NCBI GenBank assembly: GCA_037176885.1
Contig: JAWWNJ010000135.1
Span: 310,001-374,000 of the forward strand
Direction: 5' to 3'
Source: Favolaschia claudopus
Taxonomy: Eukaryota > Basidiomycota > Agaricomycetes > Agaricales > Mycenaceae
DNA: 64,000 nt
The notes under the pieces were generated by a model that was given only the letters and a program-made list of their open reading frames with translations, made no database searches and had not been told where the DNA came from. Positions 23,536 through 31,437 of this stretch are shown piece by piece. Position 1 is the stretch's first letter; the number at the start of each line of letters is the position of its first letter. Made by a program: the position numbers and the translations under genes.

Positions 23536-24327
23536 GTGATGATCCAACTGTTCAAGAGAACAGCGAAGACGTCGACCGAGACTTGAAAAAGATGAAAAGA
23601 GAAGGAACGAAACGTGGACGAGGCCCGAGATGTCAAGGGCATTGTGATTCGTGAAGCGGGCGAGCGTGCATAGAGGTGGGAGAGGTGAAATGCTTACCGA
23701 GCCCTCGTGCGTTGCCTTGAACTTGCGCCAAAAGTTGAAGCCTGGTGGCAGAACAGATTAACTAGAAGAGAGTGAAGATAGCTTCCACGCACCAATACAT
23801 TCAACCTGATGAAACCAGCAAAACGACGTCAAGACCGCATTGCAATTGCGGGAGGCTGCGATCAAAGAATGGGGCATTAGCTTCGTAAGTATGCAGCCGA
23901 AGGGAAAGGACCTCACCTAATGCACACAGCAGAAAGGAATCAAGCGGCAAACTGACAGTAGCAAGTCAGTGCGTGAGGGGCCCCAGCGCGTACCACTTGA
24001 TGCGTCGACGAGCGAGCTCCATGGACCATACAGGGGTGAAGGGAGCTGTGGGGGGCGCAGTGAGTTCGGTGCATCAGGTATGAGACGGAGCGGGTGACGA
24101 ATGGGAGAGGACGAGAGCTGACGAGTTCGGCGGGTGGTGGGGGAAAGAAAAGAAAGAGCGGCGTGACGATTGTGACACAACAAACAATTTCCCATAGGCA
24201 CGTGTCTTCGGTAAACCGCGGAGTTTGCCATGCTGGTGCCACGCTGTCACGACTTCGGTGTTTTGCTGTCTACGAGTCAAACCTCTCTCGAATCCGAACT
24301 TCTGCTGACTGGAATAGTTGCCAATTA
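23536..24327. other. Unassigned part of the nested stack
   Basis: No supported gene. The reading frames over 23917-24242 on the minus strand are proline- and serine-rich without motifs. This sequence belongs to an insertion inside the Tc1/mariner element, class unknown. Confidence 0.3.
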
Positions 24328-24520
24328 GAGACTTTGCGGAAGCCACCGGTGGCTATTTGTGGCTCTTCGTGTGCAATAGTTCTTTGAGCCTCCCGCTAGA
24401 GTTAGCCACCCTAGCATCCCGTGAATAGGTAGTACAAATAGTGGCTAATCTACCGACGTTGTCATCCGGTCCCGAGAAACATTAGCCACCAATAGCCACC
24501 AGTGGCTACCGCAAAGTCTC
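24328..24520. mobile_element. MITE family G, copy 1 (193 bp), TIR GAGACTTTGCGG, TA duplication
   Basis: The termini GAGACTTTGCGGAAGCCACC and, on the other strand, GAGACTTTGCGGTAGCCACT are flanked by TA. Internal GTGGCT/AGCCAC words add to the fold. A second member is at 43166-43436 (GAGGCTTTGCGG). Confidence 0.85.
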
Positions 24521-24938
24521 TATTTAAACCTAAGATTTTTGCTCTTGTTATCGTCGTTTTACTCTACTTAAACTTCCTTCTGTTCAAGCTGTTTTGGCTC
24601 TGGAGTCTGCACCCGTTCGAGTCAGGAAGAACTTAAGTTCGAGGAATACATGATGTACTAGTAATCCTCTGGACTTCAACGCAACACTTTGCCGTGAATA
24701 TACCAAATAGTCACGGCTCTGCCTGTCTAACACCTATAGCTCGCTCGCTCATGATAAATCCTGATACAAAGAAAGCATAAACGAGAGCTAAAAATTGCCC
24801 AGAATCCGTTCAACGTTTGGAAATAGATTTTATCGGTGTTTGCCCGCCCGTTTCCGAAATTCTATGATGTCACGCATAACGCTGAGGCCGTTTCTGGTTT
24901 CCATGCGTAGCGTTTCCAGTCACGCTCGAGGGTCTGTT

Positions 24939-25677
24939 TCATCCATACAAAGTGCTACAGTAATCCGCGTCGTTGTATCCGATGGGAGTGAGCGGGAAGC
25001 CGCGGGAATAAACCAAGGCATAGTCTATGGTGGAAGAGATGTAGCCGAGGACGTGGAGGAGAGCACGCCAGTGCTCGATACCGGGATTGGTTTGGAATCG
25101 GGTAAGAACACTGACTGCGTATGACAAGTCAGGCCGAGTCGCAAGCTGACCCCACATCACAGACCCAAGAAGTTCGCGGTATGGTTTCCCAACCATTTCT
25201 GCGCGCTCTTCAGGAGTCGACGGTGACATAGACGAGTCGAGAATGATGCCAACGGGAAGAGGTGTGGACCTGGTTTTGATATTTTTCAAGTCGTAGTCAG
25301 CTAACACCTTCTCGAAATAGGCCCGCTGCGAAAGAATGACGGTACCAGCCTCCAGGTCTTGGTCAACACGCATTCCCAGCAACCGATATGTATGCCCGAC
25401 GTCCTTGATGTCCCAAATCTTTGCCAGCTCTGCCTTCCGCGCTGATGCCTCCTCCGCCGACGACGACGCCCCCCGTCTCTGCCCAATCACGACCACCTTG
25501 CATCGTTCCATAAATTGTCTTCTTGAGCCGACACGCCCAACCTTCCTTCCCCGGAACCTCATACCCCCTCGGCTGCTCCATGTAAATCTCTTCTTTCGTC
25601 TCGCTATCCAGGTAAGCGGCTTCGAAGTCAATCTGCCAGAGATGGAGATCATGCTTAGCGGCTATTGCAGCGGTCAT
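24939..25677 (-). pseudogene. Ty1/Copia pol fragment (reverse transcriptase and RNase H) with internal deletion
   Basis: Reads HDLHLWQIDFEAAYLDS, IYMEQPRGYEVPG, RLKKTIYGTMQGGRDW, then GMRVDQDLEAGTVILSQRAY, STPLPVGIILD, RELLGSVMWGQLATRPDLSY and, near the left end, IGYNDADYCSTL. This is the Copia order of RT palm, connection and RNase H. The YxDD active-site block expected after the GGRDW segment is missing, so about 100 residues are deleted. Both ends are truncated; no LTRs are seen. It is part of the stack inside the Tc1/mariner element. Confidence 0.85.
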
Positions 25678-25687
25678 GCGGATTGAT

Positions 25688-25806
25688 CAGTAACCATATG
25701 AAGTTTGATTAATCAATCCCGGAGGTAGGTGTTTAGCAGAGCATTGCTTAAACGTAATTTGCGGCCTATACCGCAATTGATTAATCAAACTTCATATAGA
25801 TTCATC
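25688..25806. repeat. Short inverted repeat CATATGAAGTTTGATTAATC
   Basis: CATATGAAGTTTGATTAATC at about 25696 faces its reverse complement near 25780-25800, about 60 bp apart. The same left-hand sequence, starting CAGTAACCATATG, occurs at about 22577, next to the other transposase half. It is probably the end of an unidentified element that split the Tc1 gene. Confidence 0.55.
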
Positions 25807-25811
25807 AATAC

Positions 25812-26568
25812 CACTGTGGTCGCATAACCCCCTGACTTTCCCATAGTTGGTTCACAAGGTTTCAATGGGAAATTCACCGGAAAACTCTGTGAATTCCACT
25901 ATGGAGTTGTGAATTTCACGGAGATATTTTCACTATGTGAGTGGGACATTCCATGGTGTTAATTCACATGGTTTGGGAATGATATCTACCTCATATTCCA
26001 ATGAAAACTCTTTCACTGTGTTGGATTCCCTTCCAATACTCCGGGAAGTCACTTGAAAAATACGTGAAAACACAGTGGAAACTGCATGAAAAATCTACTA
26101 CGTACCCCTCGCTTTGACCAGTGTCAACATACAAGTATTAGTCTTATCTCTTTTGTACGGAAGTACTTACCGAACAAGTACAACAAGTCTTTACTAACGA
26201 TTACTAAGTTACGGTACTCAAAGTATGTAAATTGACTATATTACTGTATTAGGAACACAACCAGTACTGGTGACCAGAACCATGTACTGTGTTCGAGGCA
26301 ACTTGAGCTCCATGAATTTCACGAGGTTTACGGGTGAATTTCCAAGAGTTGCCAGGAAGCGAGGAATGAACTTTCTGAGCAGTTTTCACAGATATGCATT
26401 CATTCGATTTTCGAGTGAAATTCACGCACTTCATATTGCGGACTCTAATTATGTGAATCGGGTACGTGAAGTCACAACCCCATGAATCTGAATTCACTAG
26501 ATAAACCCGTGAATTGTGGAATTCATGGTCCGGCTATGGGAAATTCATGGGGTTCTGCGACCACAGTG
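25812..26568. mobile_element. 757-bp inverted-repeat element, TIR CACTGTGGTCGCA
   Basis: The left end CACTGTGGTCGCATAACCCC and the inverted right end CACTGTGGTCGCAGAACCCC pair over about 35 bp and are flanked by ATAC on both sides (25808-25811, 26569-26572). The interior is AT-rich with many GTGAATTC/GAATTCAC words. Its right end abuts the N-terminal transposase half. A degenerate relative lies at 58930-59690. Confidence 0.7.
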
Positions 26569-27146
26569 ATACACCCCCACACCATCACACTCCCGCCGCC
26601 GTGTTTGACTTTCTTCTTGCTATATCAGGGGTCGCTTGCTTGCCCTGGCTCCCTCCAACACCACTGCCGCCCATCCGACCCAATGATATCAAATTTTGAC
26701 TCATCTGAGAATATCACCGCCCGCCAATCCTCCGGTGTCCAATAACAATGCTGTTCCGCCCATTCTTTTCGCTTCCTCCGGTGGGCTGGTGTCAACAAGG
26801 GTCGAGATTGACGCACATAGGCGTTCAATCCTTGTTTTTTGAGGGCAGCGCGGATCGTATCGACGTGCAAATGGGGGAAATATTTCCTCTGCAAGTCCGA
26901 AGCATTCTTGGCTTTGCCTGAAGACAGCAATCTGAGTGCTTTACGGATGTCCCGCTCGTCTATTTTACGTGGGCGACCTTGCCTGGGAGTCTTTGCGTCA
27001 AAATTGTGGGTTGGTCCGTAGCGGGCATTGATTCTGGAGACAGTAGAGGGCGCGACATTTTCCTTTTCCGCCACATCCCGATTTGACCACCCAGCCTCCT
27101 TCAGCGCAACAATAGCTGATTTCTTTGTGGCAGAGGTGTCGCACAT
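26566..27146 (-). pseudogene. Tc1-type transposase, N-terminal half
   Basis: Starts at the ATG at 27146 (MCDTSATKKSAIVALKEAG) with a helix-turn-helix (WSNRDVAEKENVAPSTVSRI), a GRPRK-type hook (RQGRPRKID), a second DNA-binding segment and the first catalytic Asp in VIFSDESKFD. An in-frame TGA at about 26625 replaces what should be an Arg codon (CGA to TGA). The frame then reads KKVKHGGGSVMVWGCIT-like sequence up to the junction at 26568. The rest of the protein is at 22133-22567. Confidence 0.85.
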
Positions 27147-27681
27147 GATGTAGAGAATGAGTTGTATGCAGAGAGAGCAGAGTTGAGAGCGTCGTTGTGG
27201 TGGTTGGGATTACACAATGTGACAGCTGTCAAACAAGGGAAAACAATTGGATCACGTGTGCGCGATGATCACACTCTCTTGCCACAACACCGCCCAATTG
27301 GACCTCAAGCATTTATGTGTAGAAAGGGTACATGGTCAGGTACTTGATACACTATCTACTTTAGAAACTCCTCTCACACTCCAGCCTCAGTGACAACCCA
27401 AAGTTTTAGAACCCGGTGATCCAATACTGTTTCCGAGTCAGTGTAACCATACCGAGAATTTTACATCAATTTCTTCCGCCCTGTTCCCAACGTTTTGTAC
27501 TTCTCTGATTGCAGGATTAGTAGAACTGTAGAAGACTCTAAGTCTTAAGAAGACAGTCTGAATTCGAATTTGCAGCAAAAATTAAAATCAGTTGAACAGT
27601 TCGGCCTCAAAAGTATCCGCGTCTGTTATTTGCGCAAGGCCGCCCTACTGTAGGCCAGAAACTGGCATACAAATCATATTC

Positions 27682-27931
27682 GTGACTTCGGGTCACGGGT
27701 TCCGAGGAGTAGCGCACTTGCGGTTCAAGCCCCGGTCGGCCGGCGGCTGGGAAATTCAACTTTAACAGACGCGCGGCAACAAATCATCCATCACACTTTG
27801 TCTGATCAGGCGTACGCTGCCGCCTTGATCCTTTGACGCCCATCCTACGGGGATCGCAACCTCGGCAAGCACTGGCCAAAGGCCGTCGGACCGGGACTTC
27901 ATGCCCGAGGCACTGGGAGTTGATTGGTTGT
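27682..27931 (+). mobile_element. SINE body, part 2 of 3
   Basis: From CGTGACTTCGGGTCACGGGT to GAGTTGATTGGTTG, nearly identical to the middle of the minus-strand SINE at 44686-45112. It contains a second box-B-like GGTTCAAGCCC. It lies between the two E insertions. Confidence 0.8.
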
Positions 27932-28462
27932 AATATGATTTGTATGCCACTTTCTGGCCTACAGTAGGGCGACCTTGCGCAAATCGCGGACGCGGATACT
28001 TTTGAGGCCGAACTGTTGAACTAATTTTGCTGCAAATTCGAATTCAGACTGTCTTGTTAGACTCTTCTACAGTTCTACTGATCCTGCAATCAGAGAAGTA
28101 CAAAAATTCGGGAACAGGGCGGAAGAAGTTTTGAAGGAGTTGATGTAAAATTCTCGGTATGGTTACTTATGAATACGGCAAAGTATTGCTCCCTGCTCTA
28201 ATAGTACACATTCAACAGCTAGAAACCCATGAACTCAGTGCCTGTGCATGGAGGGTAGGTCAATCAGTGCAGCACATGCTTCCATCAGACAGGATCAAGC
28301 AGTGTTGCCGAAGATCAACAGGAACAGTGCGGCATTACACTGGAACAGCAATTTATCACAATTACATCAGAAGTTACGATACCCATCAAAAGTGCAAGAG
28401 CACAGTCTGCACAGATTGCTTTTCGGTGACGGCTCTGATAAGGGGGGAGCAAGCTCCCCCAA
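27932..28462 (-). mobile_element. Element E, copy 2 (uninterrupted, 531 bp)
   Basis: Inserted in the SINE between GGTTG(C/T)A and TAAAAAGG; the hairpin GGGGGAGCAAGCTCCCCC followed by AA forms its right end. It is oriented opposite to copy 1 and matches it along its length (about 90 percent by eye). It lacks the Tc1/mariner and MULE-type MITE insertions, so it is the empty site for both. No conserved reading frame. Confidence 0.85.
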
Positions 28463-28592
28463 TAAAAAGGGTGACGTGGGAGGAAAGGACGGACTGGAAA
28501 CGATTAATCATGTAGTCGATGTCGGCATGTCGTGTACTATAGCCGCTTGCAGCGGCTCGAGCACGTTAATTGATCTCAACAACAACAACCTT
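28463..28592 (+). mobile_element. SINE tail, part 3 of 3, with (CAA)n end
   Basis: TAAAAAGGGTGACGTGGGAG to GATCTCAACAACAACAAC, matching the tail of the SINE at 44686-45112. The CAA repeat is the likely 3' tail. The truncated F-box gene copy follows directly. Confidence 0.8.
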
Positions 28593-28605
28593 GAAGCACT
28601 GAGCA

Positions 28606-29339
28606 GTGTCGCGGAGCATGCTTCCCAACGTTAACGAGCTGCGACAGCGTCTTATGGATCTTCACGCCACCATAGCCCACCACGAAGGCATCGTCGAGGG
28701 TCTCAAACAGGACAGGGACATTGTCTTCTCCCAACTCTCAGCTTCCGTCTCGTATCCCATCCTGATGCTTCCCAACGAGATTACCGCTGAAATTTTCAAA
28801 TGGTGTTACGTGTCAGGGCTGCGTCTGGCCCCCTCTACCGCTCCTATGCTTCTTACCCGTATATGCCACGCCTGGAGAGAACTAGCGTTCTCCATCCCCG
28901 CGCTGTGGCACAAGATAGACGAGGTTGAATTGACCGATCCCGTCGATGATGCCGACTTTATTGCCACTTGGTTTAGCCGTGCTGGGGCTCTTCCGCTCTC
29001 GCTGGGTATGATATACCCCGAGCATCTCGAATCACACCACCTCCAGTCTCTCCTACACTGTCACGCGCAGCGATGGCAATCGTTAGATGTGGCCGCTCAC
29101 GTCGACACCTTATTGGAATTAGACAACAGCAAACCATTTCCGGGGCTTGTTGAACTCTCGCTTGCCTCCCTTGGCCAACATGAGCAGGACCTTTCGCAAG
29201 TGGAAGCCTTCCGTCATACCCCTTCCCTCCGTCGCCTATCCATCGATTCCTTACCTCCATCGCTCTTGGATTTACCATGGACTCAATTGACCAAGACCAC
29301 TTTTCGCTTCATATCCATCGCAGAATGCTTATCGTTTTT
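28606..29339 (+). pseudogene. F-box protein gene, truncated duplicate
   Basis: Nearly identical to the first half of the gene at 34690-36117 (one residue seen to differ: LMDLHAT against LMDLDAT). It includes the F-box (LMLPNEITAEIFKWCY...HAWRELAFSIPALW) and the start of the C-terminal region. The match stops at ATCGTTTTT (29339), where Gypsy integrase sequence begins on the other strand; the frame then runs on for 25 foreign codons to 29415. Homology on the 5' side begins at CCTTGAAGCACTG (about 28590), so some promoter DNA was copied too. Confidence 0.85.
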
Positions 29340-29567
29340 CCAGCGAGTGTCGCGATCTGTAATGACTTGGCGCGGAAGACCGAAGTGCGTCACAACATGC
29401 TTGAAAAACAGTTGAGCCGTTTCCACCTCAGAAATCTCTACGGAGCAAGGAATGAATATACCATATTTCGTGAGCTTATCAACGATCACTAGAACATTAT
29501 CAAAGCCGTTTGAGTTTGGTAATTCGGGAATGAAGTCCATTGAGACGACTTCGAACGGGCGTGTTGG
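29340..29567 (-). pseudogene. Ty3/Gypsy integrase core, downstream fragment
   Basis: Reads RPFEVVSMDFIPELP (first catalytic Asp), VLVIVDKLTKYGIFIP, FFKHVVTHFGLP and VITDRDTRW (second Asp), then breaks off at 29340 against the F-box duplicate. It joins in frame to the integrase text ending at 31443 once the LTR element and one GTTGG are removed. Confidence 0.88.
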
Positions 29568-29954
29568 TGTAATAGGAAAGGCGAGTTTTCCTATTGTTGT
29601 TGAGTTCACTAAACCCGTTTGACAGATCCAGTACGATGCGTGAGTCCAAGTGGTCCGACAGCGCGAAGCGTGAGGGTTGGACAGGTGGTCCAGGCGGCCG
29701 GCAGTGCAAGACGTGGCGGCGGCGGGACCGAGACTAAAGCAGTAAAGCAGTAGAATGGGCGCAGCGTGCGAGAGGTGTGTAGATGGGAGAAGTGAAGTAT
29801 ATTCCATCTGTATGCCTGCTTATATACATGATTCGTAACCATAGGAGCATCACCAATGTATCATAACCAAGAGACAAGAGGAATGAAATAGTAAATGAAA
29901 CCAAGGAAACTCACGATCGTTGAGTATTCCCAAAATGGTCTAATATCCATGACA
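29568..29954 (-). repeat. 3' LTR of the TRIM/LARD element
   Basis: 387 bp, with TG...CA-type ends in minus orientation, next to the polypurine tract at 29955-29970. Confidence 0.92.
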
Positions 29955-30126
29955 TATCCCCCCCACTCAACGATTGTGAAGTTACTCGAGATTTCGGAGG
30001 GAGTGTCGGTTGATAGATGAGCGATATTAGTCGTGAAAGGCAGGGTTGAATGGAATCCACATTGTCAATGAAGGAATGAGTGCAGGGAAATCGACGTGGA
30101 AAATGAGATGTTGAGAATAAGATGAA

Positions 30127-30972
30127 TCAACATAGACGATGGAGGTTGTACTTGTACTCCAGGTCAAGTGTAAATTTGTCGGGACCCTTCCGCGGATTAA
30201 ACCGCCACGAAAGACGGCGCGAACCCGCAACGGCCATCACAGATGGTGCAACGAGGCGGGGTCGATGCCGAAAGACGCGAATTGAGCGCGACAAGCCACG
30301 GGGTATAGATGTTGCCAACGGCGGCGGCGAAAGTTCAGCAGTAACAACCGATGATAATGATACATCAGTGTCTTCGAGTGAAATTGACTCGAGCTGAACC
30401 TGCGCCGGGAGATGCTGCGTGGAGGAATCGAGTGCCGGTGCAGCCATTTCGAATGGTAGCTCCAAGGAAACAGAGTGCACAGACAATGGGGGCATTGAGA
30501 TGCCTGAAGCATCCCTGCCAGGACTACGGACGGATATCTGAGACGTTCGGGAAGCGCGGAATTGCCTCGCCGTGTTCAGGATACCACGAGCGAAGTCCGG
30601 GTGCGAAATCCAGCTACCAAGCGCCAGAGGATCACCTGAACCTCTCATTAATCGAGTGGATGTGAAGCGAGCCAACGGCGCTGAGCGATGCAGCAAAGGA
30701 GTTGACAGAGAGGGCCTCGCAGGGAGTGGCTGCTGAATCGAGGATACAGAGGACGCTTGGGGAAAGCGAGCAGCAGCCTGGAAGACATGCGAGGAGGAAG
30801 CTGCGGGAAGTGTCGATGAATGAAAACTTCTCGCGCTGGGAGATGAGGAAGTGGCTGGAGAGTCCGAAAAACGATGAAGCCGAACAGGCGTGATCGGCGG
30901 GATAAGACGGGGATCAGAGACAACCGGCTTGTCGATGATCAAGGGATGATCGTTCCGCAGTGACCCACTCAT
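30127..30972 (-). CDS. Gag-like or unknown protein of the short LTR element
   Basis: A 281-codon frame starts at MSGSLRNDHPLIIDKP. It is rich in Ser, Pro, Arg and Ala, with no zinc knuckle and no protease motif. The last part (SWRFNPRKGPDKFTLDLEY) is the most protein-like. Position between the primer-binding site and the polypurine tract suggests a gag remnant or an unrelated captured sequence; the text does not decide. Confidence 0.45.
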   Translation of the reverse strand: MSGSLRNDHPLIIDKPVVSDPRLIPPITPVRLHRFSDSPATSSSPSARSFHSSTLPAASSSHVFQAAARFPQASSVSSIQQPLPARPSLSTPLLHRSAPLARFTSTRLMRGSGDPLALGSWISHPDFARGILNTARQFRASRTSQISVRSPGRDASGISMPPLSVHSVSLELPFEMAAPALDSSTQHLPAQVQLESISLEDTDVSLSSVVTAELSPPPLATSIPRGLSRSIRVFRHRPRLVAPSVMAVAGSRRLSWRFNPRKGPDKFTLDLEYKYNLHRLC

Positions 30973-31050
30973 GATGCCGAGAGGGGTCTCTGGGAATTAG
31001 GAGAAGATACTGGGAATTGCGAATGAACGAGCTCCCTGTGTGTCCACCAG

Positions 31051-31437
31051 TGTAATAGAAAAGGCGAGTTTTCCTATTGTTGTTGAGTTCACTAAACCCG
31101 TTTGACAGATCCAGTACGATGCGTGAGTCCAAGTGGTCCGACAGCGCGAAGCGTGAGGGTTGGACAGGTGGTCCAGGCGGCCGGCAGTGCAAGACGTGGC
31201 GGCGGCGGGACCGAGACTAAAGCAGTAAAGCAGTAGAATGGGCGCAGCGTGCGAGAGGTGTGTAGATGGGAGAAGTGAAGTATATTCCATCTGTATGCCT
31301 GCTTATATACATGATTCGTAACCATAGGAGCATCACCAATGTATCATAACCAAGAGACAAGAGGAATGAAATAGTAAATGAAACCAAGGAAACTCACGAT
31401 CGTTGAGTATTCCCAAAATGGTCTAATATCCATGACA
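31051..31437 (-). repeat. 5' LTR of the TRIM/LARD element
   Basis: 387 bp, same sequence as 29568-29954 with about one visible difference near the ends (GTAATAGAA against GTAATAGGAA). Confidence 0.92.

Larger units (their letters stand above)
21849..27443 (-). mobile_element. Tc1/mariner element with 28-bp TIRs, expanded by nested insertions
   Basis: The TIRs start CACTGACTCGGAAA and match at 27 of 28 positions. TA flanks both ends (21847-21848 and 27444-27445), and the uninterrupted target is E copy 2 near 28158. The element carries one transposase gene in two halves, 26566-27146 (N-terminal) and 22133-22567 (C-terminal), separated by about 4 kb of other elements. Without that stack the element would be about 1.6 kb, the usual size for this superfamily. 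Confidence 0.88.
20870..27681 (+). mobile_element. Hairpin-ended element E, copy 1, inside the SINE and itself interrupted twice
   Basis: E starts TGGGGGAGCTTGCTCC (hairpin end) and ends CAAATCATATT next to the SINE continuation CGTGACTTCGGG. Its own sequence is 20870-20885, 21486-21848 and 27446-27681, about 0.6 kb; the rest is a MULE-like MITE and a Tc1/mariner element. E copy 2 (27932-28462) is the uninterrupted reference. The SINE at 44686-45112 shows the empty target. No reading frame is conserved between copies, so E is non-autonomous. Confidence 0.8.
29568..31437 (-). mobile_element. 1.87-kb non-autonomous LTR retrotransposon (TRIM/LARD type)
   Basis: Two 387-bp LTRs (29568-29954 and 31051-31437), starting TGTCATGG and ending TATTACA on the minus strand, differ at about one visible site near their ends. 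The target duplication GTTGG is at 29563-29567 and 31438-31442. A primer-binding-site-like TGGTGGACACACAGG directly follows the 5' LTR, and a polypurine tract GAGTGGGGGGGATA lies directly before the 3' LTR. The internal part holds one reading frame but no protease, reverse transcriptase or integrase. High LTR identity means a recent insertion into the Gypsy integrase. Confidence 0.92.

Noticed and set aside
27447..28160. A single 700-bp fold-back element with a SINE in its centre
   Set aside because: The two inverted arms are better explained as parts of two E copies in opposite orientation; this accounts for the SINE pieces, the TA duplication and the mariner TIRs at once.
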